Shown here: one piece after another, positions 1 through 10,000 of the stretch
Numbering within the stretch: the stretch's first letter is position 1
Layout: each line of letters opens with the position of its first letter
DNA from: Burkholderia thailandensis E264
GTDB taxonomy: Bacteria > Pseudomonadota > Gammaproteobacteria > Burkholderiales > Burkholderiaceae
Reading direction: 5' to 3'
Length of the DNA: 64,000 nt
NCBI RefSeq assembly: GCF_000012365.1
Contig: NC_007650.1
Coordinates: forward strand, 1,426,001-1,490,000
Translations under genes and position numbers: made by a program
Notes under the pieces: model-generated
What the model saw: only the letters and a program-made list of their open reading frames with translations
The model's database searches: none
Told to the model about the DNA's origin: nothing

Positions 1-1977
1 GCGGACGGCACGCTGACGATCGTCGGGCGGACCGACGACCAAACGAAGATCCGCGGATACCGGGTGGAGCCGGGCGAGGTCGCGGCGGCGCTCGAAGCGT
101 TGCCCGGCGTGGTTTCGGCCGCGGTGGTCGCCGCCGATCATCCGGCGCGCGGCACGGTGCTGGTCGCCTACGTGGTGGGCGACGGCGCGCCAGGCGATCC
201 GGCGTCGCTCGCCCGCGCGCTGCACGGCCGTTTGCCCGACTACATGGTGCCCGCGCAGGTCGTCCGGTGCGGCCGTCTGCCGCTGAGCGCCAACGGCAAG
301 CTCGATCGCGGCGCACTGCCCGCGCCCGACTGGTCGGCGGGCGCGGCCGAAGCGCCGGTGTCCGCCTCGTGCGACGCCGACCGCGTTCAGGCGGCGCTCG
401 TCGCGCTCTGGCGCGAACTGTTCGGCCGGGCCGACATCGGCGTGCACGACGAATTCTTCGCGCTCGGCGGCGACAGCATCCTCGGCATCCGGATGGTCGC
501 GAGGCTGCATCGGGACGGATGGCGCCTGCAGGCGAGCGATCTCTATCGGCATCCGACGATCGCGGCGCTCGCGCCGTTGATCCGTCCCGTCGACACGCAA
601 GCCGAGCAGGGCGTGCTGAGCGGGCCGGTGCCGCTGCTGCCCGCGCAACGGCGCTGGCTGGAGATCGGCGCGGGCTGGCGGGCGCACGCGAATCTGTCGC
701 TGCTGCTGGAGCTCGACGTCGCGGTCACGCCGGATCGCGTGGCCGACGCGTTCGTTCGGCTGATGCATCAGCATGACGGGCTGCGCCTGCGCGCGAACGC
801 CGGCGGCGGCGAGCCCGCGCAGATTTACGGTCCGGTCGCGCCGCCGCCGCTGCATCGCGTCGACGCCGCGCACGCGACGCCCGACGCGCTGACCAGGCTG
901 CAGGCGCTCGCGGACCCGGCCGTCTCGCCGCTCGTGCTCGGCTGGCTGGACGGCGCGCCGCCGCGCCTGCTGATCGTCATGCATCACTGGATCGCGGACG
1001 CGGTGTCGTGCGCGATCCTGCTGGACGATCTCGCCCGGCTGCTGCGCGATCCCGGCGCGCCGCTCGGCCCGAAGACGCCTTCGCTGCGGCAATGGGCGCA
1101 GACGCTCGCCGAGCGGGCCGCGTCGCCGGATGCGCTCGCGCAGCTCGAATACTGGACGCTGAGCACGAGCCTGCCGCCGCCGGCGCTGCCGGTGAAGGCG
1201 GGCGGCGGCGGCGGAGCGCCGGCGTCGGCCGGGCTGACGCTGTCCGGGGACGAGACGCGCGAGGTCATCGCCGGCCCGGCCGCGCAGGCGGGCGCGGAAA
1301 CGGAGGACTTGCTGCTCGCGGCGCTCACGCTCGCGCTCGGCGGCCGCACCGGCGAGCCGCTGCTGTACGTCGAGCTGGAGGGGCACGGACGCACGCCGCC
1401 GCACGGGCTGCCCGAGCCCGCGCGCACGATCGGCTGGCTCACGGCGCGCCATCCTGCGTGGTTCGATCTGACGGGCGTGCCGGAAGCCGCCGCGGCCGCA
1501 GCGGTGCGCGCGCAGCGCCTGTCGATTCCGAATCGCGGCGCGGACTACGGCGCGCTGCGCCATCTCGGCCCCGACGACGCGCGCAACGCACTGGCGGCGG
1601 GCCACCGGCCGGCCGTCAGCCTCAACTGGCTCGGCCAGTTGACGGGCATCGCGCACGCGCCGTTCCGGGTGATCTCGTGGCGGCCGGGCTGTCCGCTGCG
1701 CGGCGCGGAGCGTGCGGCCGATCTGCCGCAGCCGCACGCGCTCGCCGTCGAGGCGATGCTGATCGACGGATGCCTGCGGATCGAATTCATCTACGACGTC
1801 GCGCGCTTCGACGCCGCCGCGATCGACGCGCTCGCGGCCGACTGCGCGGCGTCGCTGCTGCGCCTGGCGCGCGAGTCCGCCGCGCCGCCCGCCGCCCCGG
1901 CGGCGTCCGCGCCGCCGCCCGATCCGCGCGGCGAGCTGGATGCGGACGATCTGGCCGCGCTGGCCGCGAACCGTTGA
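1..1977 (+). CDS. NRPS, C-terminal fragment (A-T-E), 5' truncated by window edge
   Basis: The reading frame is open from base 1, so the gene starts upstream of the window. The first codons give the end of an adenylation domain (GRTDDQTKIRGYR, then the A10-type NGKLDR around base 292). A carrier domain follows, with FFALGGDSI and the phosphopantetheine serine at bases 475-477. From about base 620 to 1850 lies a condensation-fold domain with HHWIADAVS near base 979 and the epimerization signature VELEGHGR near base 1370, so it should convert the carrier-bound residue to the D form. The short acidic C-terminal tail resembles a donor docking helix of the kind that follows E domains; its natural partner would be a protein starting with a C domain, such as the NRPS at 7023. 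The amino acid activated cannot be read because the A-domain core lies outside the window. Confidence 0.9.
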   Translation, partial: ADGTLTIVGRTDDQTKIRGYRVEPGEVAAALEALPGVVSAAVVAADHPARGTVLVAYVVGDGAPGDPASLARALHGRLPDYMVPAQVVRCGRLPLSANGKLDRGALPAPDWSAGAAEAPVSASCDADRVQAALVALWRELFGRADIGVHDEFFALGGDSILGIRMVARLHRDGWRLQASDLYRHPTIAALAPLIRPVDTQAEQGVLSGPVPLLPAQRRWLEIGAGWRAHANLSLLLELDVAVTPDRVADAFVRLMHQHDGLRLRANAGGGEPAQIYGPVAPPPLHRVDAAHATPDALTRLQALADPAVSPLVLGWLDGAPPRLLIVMHHWIADAVSCAILLDDLARLLRDPGAPLGPKTPSLRQWAQTLAERAASPDALAQLEYWTLSTSLPPPALPVKAGGGGGAPASAGLTLSGDETREVIAGPAAQAGAETEDLLLAALTLALGGRTGEPLLYVELEGHGRTPPHGLPEPARTIGWLTARHPAWFDLTGVPEAAAAAAVRAQRLSIPNRGADYGALRHLGPDDARNALAAGHRPAVSLNWLGQLTGIAHAPFRVISWRPGCPLRGAERAADLPQPHALAVEAMLIDGCLRIEFIYDVARFDAAAIDALAADCAASLLRLARESAAPPAAPAASAPPPDPRGELDADDLAALAANR

Positions 1978-2002
1978 GCAACCGCTTTCGAGGACGAACG
2001 AC

Positions 2003-3064
2003 ATGCACGCTTCATCGACGCCCCTGAAGCTGGCCCGGCGCCAGACGATCAACGTGACGGCCGACAGCATGGTCCGGGCGCGGCCGCTGTTCGCCGACGG
2101 CGCGCTGCCGCTCGTCGTGGAGCCGGAGCTGGCGGGCGTGGACGCGGCCGCATGGATCGAGCGGCACGGCGACACACTGACCGCCTGGCTCGCGCGGCAC
2201 GGCGCGATCCTGTTTCGCGGCTTCGGCATCGCGGACGAAGCGGCGTTTCACCGCGCGGTCGCGGCGACCGGCGTGCGCCTGATGAGCTACATCGAGAAGG
2301 CGACGCCGCGCGAGCATCTCGGGCAGCACATCTACACGTCGACGTATTTCCCGCAGGAATACCCGATCGCGCTGCACAACGAGCTGTCGTACGTGAAGGC
2401 GTGGCCCGGCCGGATCTTCTTCTGCTGCACGGTGCCGTCCGAGACGGGCGGCGCGACGCCGCTCGCGGACGTGCGCCGCGTGCTCGGGCGCATCGATCCC
2501 GCGGTGCGCGACGAATTCCGCCGCCGCGGCTGGCAGCTCTCGCGCTGTTTCGGCTCGGGAATGGGGCCGAGCTGGCGGCACGCGTATGCGGTCGAGACGG
2601 TCGACGAGCTCGAGCGCTATCTGCGCGCGATGGACGTGTCGTGGCAATGGCTGCCGAACGGCTGGCTGCGCACGCGCCAGATCCGGCCGGCGATCCACGC
2701 GCATCCGCGCACGGGCGACGCGCTGTGGTTCAACCACGTCGCGTTCTGGCACGGATCGAGCCTGCACGAGCCGGTGCGCCGCCGCTTCGAGGCGGACTTC
2801 GGCATCGAGAGCCTGCCGTACAACACCTGCTACGGCGACGGCGGGACGATCCCCGACGACGTCGCCGCGCACCTGCGCGACGCATACGCGTGCGAGACGG
2901 TGGCGTTCCCGTGGCAAAAGGGCGATTTCCTGATGGCGGACAACATGCTCGTCGCGCACGGCCGCGCGCCGTTCACCGGCGAGCGCCGCGTGCTCGCCGC
3001 GATGGGCGACGCGGTCGAGCTGGACGCGCGCGAGATGGCCGCGCTCAAGGAGCGCCTTGCATGA
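2003..3064 (+). CDS. TauD/SyrP-like Fe(II)/2-oxoglutarate dioxygenase
   Basis: A 353-residue non-heme iron, 2-oxoglutarate-dependent oxygenase. The metal site is visible as H125-N-E127, the HxE version used by SyrP-like enzymes, with the distal H319 in AHGRAPF and a 2-oxoglutarate-binding arginine a few residues later. SyrP relatives beta-hydroxylate an amino acid, usually aspartate, while it is bound to an NRPS carrier protein. The gene lies between two NRPS genes and overlaps the next one by four bases (ATGA). The start at 2003 was chosen because the longer reading frame runs back into the upstream gene and has no better ribosome binding site. The next protein begins with a condensation-like domain lacking its active histidines, as expected for the interface domains reported to pair with such hydroxylases. 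The substrate is inferred from family and context only. Confidence 0.85.
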   Translation: MHASSTPLKLARRQTINVTADSMVRARPLFADGALPLVVEPELAGVDAAAWIERHGDTLTAWLARHGAILFRGFGIADEAAFHRAVAATGVRLMSYIEKATPREHLGQHIYTSTYFPQEYPIALHNELSYVKAWPGRIFFCCTVPSETGGATPLADVRRVLGRIDPAVRDEFRRRGWQLSRCFGSGMGPSWRHAYAVETVDELERYLRAMDVSWQWLPNGWLRTRQIRPAIHAHPRTGDALWFNHVAFWHGSSLHEPVRRRFEADFGIESLPYNTCYGDGGTIPDDVAAHLRDAYACETVAFPWQKGDFLMADNMLVAHGRAPFTGERRVLAAMGDAVELDAREMAALKERLA

Positions 3065-6000
3065 GCGCGACGAGCGAGACCGCGCTGAACGGCTTCCGGC
3101 TGTCGCCCGGGCAGCAGCGCTTATGGGCGCTGGCGGACGCGGGGTGGCTGCCGGCGGAGCAGCGGGTGGCGGCCCGTTTCGCATGGATGGCCGCGCCGCC
3201 GCCTCGCGCGGCGGTCGAGGCCGCGCTCAACGCGCTGATCGGCCGGCACGAGATTCTGCGCGCGCGCTTCCCGCGATTGCCGGAGATGCGCCTGCCGCTG
3301 CAGACCGCGCCGGGCGACGCGTGTCTGCGTCTGGACGACGGAAGCGAGCCGGGGGCGCACGCGCCGGCATTGCGCGCATCGATGGATGCGGCGGGCCTCG
3401 TGCTGTCGCTGCCGGCGCTGTGCGCCGATGGCCCGACGATGCTGCGCATCGGCGCCGCGCTCGCCGCGCGGCTCGCCGGCCGGGACGCGGATGCCGACGC
3501 GCCGCTGCAATTCTTCGATCTCGCTCAGTGGCAGCACGACCTGCTGGCGGAAGACGGCGCATGGCGCTGGCCGGAAGGGGCGCTGCAGTCCGTCGACGGG
3601 CCGTGGCCGGCCCTGCCGGCGCTGCGCGCGGGCCGTGCATCCGCGTATCGGCGCGCGCGCCACGCGTGTTCGCTGCCGGCGGACACGGGCGCGCGCGTCG
3701 GCGCGCTCTGCGCGCGACTCGGCGTGACGCCGGCCGATCTGCTGACCGCCGTCTGGGCTGTGCTGCTGCGCCGGCTGTCGGGCGGCGATGCGCAGCCGGT
3801 GGCGATCGTCGCCGACGGCCGCCCGTTCGACGAGCTCGCCGCGGCGCTCGGCCCGCTCGCCGCGCCCGTGCCGCTTTCGCTGTCGAGCGCGTTGTCCGCG
3901 CCCGACGGCACGTTCGCCAGCCTCGCGCGATCGGCGGCCGACGCGCGCGCGACGGCCGCCGATCTGCGTCACCATCTCGTCCCGCCGGACGACGGACGCT
4001 TTGCGCCGTTCCAGATCGAGGTGCTCACGGCGGCCGAGATGCCGGACGGCGCGCCGCTGCGCGTCGTCGACGTGACGGCGGCGGGCGAGCCGGCGTTGCT
4101 GAGGCTGTCGGTGCTCGTCGGGCCCGGCGGCGCGCTGCGCGCGGACATCGACTACCACGCGGGCGCGGTGCGCGACGACGGCGCGATCGCACGGCTGGCG
4201 GAGCAGTTCGCGACGCTGCTCGCCGCGGCGCTCGCGAACCCGGACACGGCATTCGACGAGCCGGACTTGCTGGGCGAGACGGAGCGGCGGCTCGTCACCA
4301 CGGACTTTCAGGGCCCGCGTGTGGACCACGGCCGCTGGACGCCGGTGCATCTGGCGGTGGCGGCGGCGTCTGCCGCGACGCCGGATCGGCTCGCCGTGCA
4401 GGACGGCGCCACGCGCATGACGGCGGCGGCGCTCGAGCGCGAGGCCCGTGCGCTCGCGGCGCGGCTGACGGCGGCGGGCGTCGCGGCGGAGACGCCCGTC
4501 GCGCTGCATCTTCCGCGCGGCGCGGCGCTCGTGACGGCGATGCTCGCCGTGATGCGGGCGGGCGGCGTTTTTCTGCCGATGCCGCCGGAGCTGCCCGCCG
4601 CGCGCCGGCGCTACATGCTCGAGGACAGCGGCGCGCGGCTCGTGCTGACGCCGCCGGACGCCGCGGCCGATCTGCCGCAGGATCTCGCGCTTGTGTGCAT
4701 CGATCCGGCCGGGCCCGGCGCGGGCGCGCACGTGCCCGCGCACGAGGCGTCGGAGCTGGTGGCGAGCGCCGCCGCCGATGCGGATGCCGGCGCGGGCGGC
4801 GACGCGGATCTGGGCGCGTGGCCCGTCCCGGCACCCGAGCAGGCTGCGTACGTGCTGTACACGTCGGGCTCGACGGGGCGGCCGAAAGGCGTCGTGGTGA
4901 CGCACGGATCGCTCGCGAACCACATGGCGTGGATGACGCGCGCGTTCCCGCTCGGCGCGGACGATGCGGTGCTGCAAAAGACCGCCGCCGGATTCGACGC
5001 GTCGATCTGGGAGTTTTTCCTGCCGCTACTCTGCGGCGCGCGGCTCGTGATGGCGCCGCCCGGTCTCGAGCGCGACGTGCCGGCGCTCGTCGAAACGCTC
5101 GCGCGCGAGCGCATCACCGTGTTGCAGCTCGTGCCGAGCCTGCTGCGCGTGCTCGTCGACGAGCCGGCCTTCGCCGCGTGCGGCGCGCTGCGCCGCGTGT
5201 TCTGCGGCGGCGAGGCGCTGACGCCGGATCTCGTCCGGCGCTTCGCCGCCGTGCACCGCGCCGCGCTCGTCAACCTGTACGGCCCGACCGAGACGACGAT
5301 CCAGGTCTGCGCGGAGCGGGTCGACGCCGCCGACGATCCCGTGCCGGTCGGCCGCCCGATCGACAATGTCCGGCTGTACGTCGTCGATTCGCGCGCCCGC
5401 CCGGTGTCTGTCGGCATGCGCGGGGAGATCCTGATCGGCGGCGCCGCGCCCGCGCGCGGCTATCTCCATCGTCCCGATCTGACCGCGGAGCGCTTTGTCG
5501 CCGATCCGGTCGATCCGCTCGCGCCGCGCGTCTATCGCAGCGGCGATCTGGGCGCGTGGCGCCACGACGGCCGGCTCGACTTTTTCGGCCGCGCCGACGA
5601 TCAGGTGAAATTGCGCGGTTACCGGGTCGAGCTCGGCGAAGTGGAAGCGACGATCGCCCGGCATCCGGACGTCGCGAACGCGGCGGCGCGGGTCGACCTG
5701 GACGCGAACGGCATCGCGCGGCTCGTCTGCGCGTACGATTGCCGCGCCGGCCGCGGCGTGGAGCCCGCGCCGTTGCGCGAGTGGCTCGCGACGCAACTGC
5801 CGGACTACATGATTCCCGGCCAATGCCGGCGGCTCGACGCGCTGCCGCGCAACGCGAGCGGCAAGGTCGATCGCGCGGCGCTGGCGGGCGGCGTCGACGC
5901 CCCGCCCGACGGCGCCGCGCCGCGCGACCCGGTCGAGCTGCGGCTCGAACGCGTGTGGGAGGCCGTGCTCGACGTCCAGCCGGTGGGCGTCGATCGCACG

Positions 6001-7023
6001 TTCTTCGACCTCGGCGGGCATTCGCTGCTGGCCGTGCGGCTGATGGCGGAAGTCAAGCGCGAGTTCGATTGCGATCTGCCGCTCGCTTCGCTGTTCGACG
6101 CGCCGACCGTCGCCGCGCAGGCGGCGCTTATCCGGCGGCGCGCGCAAGCGCACCCGGTGGTGGTGCCCATCAATCGCGGCATCGACGGCGAACGCCCCGT
6201 CTTCCTCGTGCATCCGACGGGCGGCAACGTGCTTTGTTACCGCGATCTCGCGCGGCGGCTCGGCCCGAGCCGGCCGATCTACGCGCTGCAGGACCCGGGC
6301 CTCGACGGCGACGCCGATTACGGCAGCGTCGAGGAGCTGGCGGCGCTCCATATCGCGCACATGCGCCCGCTCGCGGGCGACGGCCCGTACTACCTCGCGG
6401 GCTGGTCGTCGGGCGGCGTCGTCGCGTTCGAGATCGCGCGCCAGTTGCTCGCGCAGCGGCAGGAGGTCGGGCTGCTCGCGCTGATCGACAGCGTCGCGTC
6501 GGACGGCGCCGATCCGGGCCCGCGCACCGACGCCGAGCTGATCGGCTCGGTCGGCCGGCTGCTCGCGTTCACGGCGGGAATCGACGCGCCGGATCTGTCG
6601 ACGCTCGAACCGCCGGCCGCGATGGCGCGGCTGCGCGAGCTGGCCGTCGCGGCCGGCTCGCTGCCGCCCGATGCGCCGCCCGAGCGGATGCGCCGGCTCT
6701 TCGAGGTCTTTCGGCGCAACGCCGCCGCCGTGCGCCGCTACCGGCCCGGGCCGTATCCGCGCCGCGTGCTGCTGCTGCGCGCGACGCAGCCGCTGCCCGC
6801 GCCCGTGCGCGACGCGGCGGCGCGCCAGCGCAGCGATTCGCCGGAACTGGGCTGGGAGCGCGTCGCGGTGGTCAGCCGCCGAGACATCCCCGCGCATCAC
6901 CTGTCGATCGTTCGCGAGCCGGCCGCGGCGCTCGTCGGCGCGCAGATCCGCGACGCGCTGCGCGCGGCGGACCGCATCGAGGCGATCGGCGAGCGGGTTT
7001 TCTTCACGCTGCTCGGACACTGA
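3061..7023 (+). CDS. NRPS, inactive C-like (interface) - A - T - TE
   Basis: A 1320-residue synthetase. Residues 1-430 have a condensation fold, but the HHxxxDG site reads PALCADG, so both histidines are missing and peptide-bond formation is not expected. The adenylation domain (about 440-930) has the core YTSGSTGRPKG and YGPTE motifs. My hand-read specificity code is DAWQVCLIQ, closest to a glutamine-type code and unlike the usual aspartate codes; this reading is tentative. The carrier (FFDLGGHSL, near 979) is followed by a thioesterase with nucleophile S1116 in GWSSG and a late histidine in AHHLS. The thioesterase makes this the terminal, product-releasing enzyme although it is encoded before the C-A-T-C protein. 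It starts inside the hydroxylase stop and ends overlapping the next start, consistent with one operon. Confidence 0.9.
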   Translation: MSATSETALNGFRLSPGQQRLWALADAGWLPAEQRVAARFAWMAAPPPRAAVEAALNALIGRHEILRARFPRLPEMRLPLQTAPGDACLRLDDGSEPGAHAPALRASMDAAGLVLSLPALCADGPTMLRIGAALAARLAGRDADADAPLQFFDLAQWQHDLLAEDGAWRWPEGALQSVDGPWPALPALRAGRASAYRRARHACSLPADTGARVGALCARLGVTPADLLTAVWAVLLRRLSGGDAQPVAIVADGRPFDELAAALGPLAAPVPLSLSSALSAPDGTFASLARSAADARATAADLRHHLVPPDDGRFAPFQIEVLTAAEMPDGAPLRVVDVTAAGEPALLRLSVLVGPGGALRADIDYHAGAVRDDGAIARLAEQFATLLAAALANPDTAFDEPDLLGETERRLVTTDFQGPRVDHGRWTPVHLAVAAASAATPDRLAVQDGATRMTAAALEREARALAARLTAAGVAAETPVALHLPRGAALVTAMLAVMRAGGVFLPMPPELPAARRRYMLEDSGARLVLTPPDAAADLPQDLALVCIDPAGPGAGAHVPAHEASELVASAAADADAGAGGDADLGAWPVPAPEQAAYVLYTSGSTGRPKGVVVTHGSLANHMAWMTRAFPLGADDAVLQKTAAGFDASIWEFFLPLLCGARLVMAPPGLERDVPALVETLARERITVLQLVPSLLRVLVDEPAFAACGALRRVFCGGEALTPDLVRRFAAVHRAALVNLYGPTETTIQVCAERVDAADDPVPVGRPIDNVRLYVVDSRARPVSVGMRGEILIGGAAPARGYLHRPDLTAERFVADPVDPLAPRVYRSGDLGAWRHDGRLDFFGRADDQVKLRGYRVELGEVEATIARHPDVANAAARVDLDANGIARLVCAYDCRAGRGVEPAPLREWLATQLPDYMIPGQCRRLDALPRNASGKVDRAALAGGVDAPPDGAAPRDPVELRLERVWEAVLDVQPVGVDRTFFDLGGHSLLAVRLMAEVKREFDCDLPLASLFDAPTVAAQAALIRRRAQAHPVVVPINRGIDGERPVFLVHPTGGNVLCYRDLARRLGPSRPIYALQDPGLDGDADYGSVEELAALHIAHMRPLAGDGPYYLAGWSSGGVVAFEIARQLLAQRQEVGLLALIDSVASDGADPGPRTDAELIGSVGRLLAFTAGIDAPDLSTLEPPAAMARLRELAVAAGSLPPDAPPERMRRLFEVFRRNAAAVRRYRPGPYPRRVLLLRATQPLPAPVRDAAARQRSDSPELGWERVAVVSRRDIPAHHLSIVREPAAALVGAQIRDALRAADRIEAIGERVFFTLLGH

Positions 7024-10000
7024 TGGAGGCGAGCCGACCGATGACGACGAGCGCTTCTTCGCCGATCCTTTTTCCCACCGCCGCCGATACGCGGTCCGGT
7101 CCGCCGGCGATCGAGGCGGTGCTGCCGCTCACGCCGATGCAGCACGGCATGCTGTTCCACAGCCTGCTCGATCCCGCGTCGGCCGTGTTTTTCCAGCAGC
7201 TCATAGCCGAGCTCGACGGCGCGCTCGACGCGCGCGCGTTCGCCGCCGCGTGGGCGGACCTCGTCGATCGGCATCAGAGCCTGCGCGCCGCGTTCCTCTG
7301 GGAGCGGCGCGACGAGCCTCGGCAGGTCGTGCTGCGGCGCGCGCCGGCGCCGATCGAATGGCTCGACTGGCCGGATCTCGAGCCCGACGCATTCGACGCG
7401 AAGCTCGACGCGTACCTGCGCGCGGACCGCGAGCGGCGCTTCGATCCGGCGAAGGCGCCGCTGCTGCGCGTCGCGATCGTGCGCCGCGCGCCCGCGCGCC
7501 ACCTGATGATCGTCAGCCACCATCATCTGATTCTCGACGGATGGTCGACGGGCGTCCTGCTCGACGAGCTGCAGACGCTCCACGCGGCGCATCTGCACCG
7601 GCGCCCGGCCGCGCTGCGGCCCGCGCCGCGCTACGCCGCGTTCGTCGAGCGCATCGCACGCGCCGACCGGCCGCGCGACGACACGTTCTGGCGCGCGACG
7701 CTCGCCGGCTTCGCGCAGCCGACGCCGCTCGTCGGCGATCTCAGGCGGGACGCCGCGACGAGCGGCGACTACGTGCCGTGCGATCTGCAACTGGACTTGC
7801 CGGCGCGCCGTGCGCTGGAGGACGCCGCGCGGCGTCATCGCGTGTCGGCCGCCGTTCCGGTGCTCGCCGCGTGGGCTTGGCTGCTCGGGCGGCGGGCGGA
7901 CGTGCCGGAGGTCGTCTACGGCGTGACGGTGGCCGGCCGGCCGGCGGACTTGCCCGACGCGGACCGGCTCGTCGGACTTTGCATCAACACGGTCCCGCTG
8001 CGCGCGGCCGTGCCGGCGCAAAGCGACATCGGCGGCTGGCTGCGCGACGTGCAGGAACGGCTCGCGCGCACGCAGCCGCACGAGCATGCGTCGCTGTCGG
8101 CGATCCAGCGCGCGTCGGACTTGCCCGCGGGCGTGCCGCTGTTCGACAGCCTCGTCGTCTACGAGAACTATCCGGTCGCGCCCGCGTCCGCCGGTGCGCC
8201 GCTGCGGCTCGTGCACGCGCGCGTCGAGGAACGCGCGAACTATGCGCTGACGCTGATCGCGGAGCCGCGGGCCGACGGGCTGGCGTTGCGGCTGATCGTC
8301 GATCGCACGCGAATCGCGATGGAGGAAGGGCGGCGCATGCTCGGCCAGTTGCGCGTCGTGCTCGCCGGCATCGCGCGCGCCGACGAGCGCGCGGATCTCG
8401 CGGGCCTCGCGCTGCTGACGGCCGACGAGCAGCGCCGCATCCTGCAAGACTGGAACGCGACGCAGGCGCCGTACGAGCGCACGGCCACGCTGCACGGGCT
8501 GTTCGCGCGCCGGGCGGCGCAAGCGCCGGACGCGCCCGCGCTGATCGACGGCGCGGGCACGCTCGGCTACGGCGAGCTGGACCGGCTGAGCCGCGCGGTC
8601 GCCGCCGCGCTCGACGCGGCGCGCGTGCCCGCGGGCGCGCCCGTCGCGGTGCGCATGTCGCGTGACCGGCATCTGGTCGCGGCGCTGCTCGGCATCCTGC
8701 GCTCGGGCCGCGCGTATGTTCCGCTGGCGTGCAACCTGCCGCCCGCCCGGGTCGGCGACATCGTCGACGCGTTGTCGATCGGCTGCGTCGTCACGTCCGC
8801 GGCGATCGGCGACGAGACGGCCGCGCATCTGGGCGGTCGCCCGGCGGCGCTGCTCGTCGCGGAGGAGATCGTCCGGGGCGCGAGCGCACCGGGGCGCGAG
8901 CCGGAGCGCGGCACCGCCGACGATCTCGCGTACGTGATCTTCACGTCCGGATCGACCGGGAAGCCGAAGGGCGTGATGATGCGGCATCGGCCGGTCGTCA
9001 ACCTGATCGAGTGGGTGAATCGCCGGTTCGGCGTCGGGCCGTCGGACCGGATGCTGTTCGTGACGTCGCCCGCGTTCGACCTGTCGGTCTACGACATCTT
9101 CGGCGTGCTCGCGGCGGGCGGGTCGATCCGCATCGCGAGCGACGACGAGGCGGCGGACCCGGAGCGGCTCGCCCGCATCCTCGCCGAGGAGCCCGTCACC
9201 TTCTGGGACAGCGCGCCGGCCGCGCTCTGGCAGCTTCATCCGCTCTTGCAGGAGCGTGTCGAAGGCAGCCGCCTGCGTCTCGTTTTTTGCAGCGGCGACT
9301 GGATTCCGCTGTCGCTGCCCGACTGGATGCGCGGCTGCTTTCCCGGCGCGAGCGTCGTCGCGCTCGGCGGCGCGACCGAGGCCGCGATCTGGTCGAACTA
9401 TCACGTCGTCGAGCGCGTCGAGCCGGGCTGGCGAAGCATTCCGTACGGCCGGCCGATCCAGAACGCGCGCTACTACATTCTCGACCGGGCGCTGCGCCCG
9501 GTGCCGCCCGGCATCCCCGGCGATCTGTACATTGGCGGCGAATGCCTGAGCGACGGCTACGCGGGCGAGCCCGCGCTGACGGCCGCGCGCTTCGTCGCGG
9601 ACCCGCACGGCGATCGCCCGGGCGCGCGGATGTACCGCACGGGCGACCGCGCGCGCTTCTGGGACGACGCAACGATCGAGTTCCTCGGCCGCGACGATCA
9701 TCAGGTGAAGATTCGCGGCTTTCGTATCGAACTGGGCGAGGTCGAGGCGGCGCTGGCCCGTCATCCGGACGTGCAGGACGCGCTGGCCGTCGTGCGCGCG
9801 AACGGCGAGGGCGGCCCGGCGGACGGCCGCGACGACCGGACGCTCGTCGCGTACGCGGTGCCGAGGCCGGGCGGCCGCGCGGGCGCCGCCGACCTGATCG
9901 CGCATCTGCGCGGCCTGCTGCCGCCGCCGATGGTGCCGGCGCATCTGGTGATGCTGGACGCGCTGCCCGTCAGCGCGAACGGCAAGGTCGACCGCCATGC

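Noticed and set aside
2152..3060. N-terminal extension of the NRPS frame back to 2152
   Set aside because: The extension overlaps the hydroxylase gene and is arginine-rich; the ATG at 3061 overlaps the hydroxylase stop and begins the first recognisable domain.
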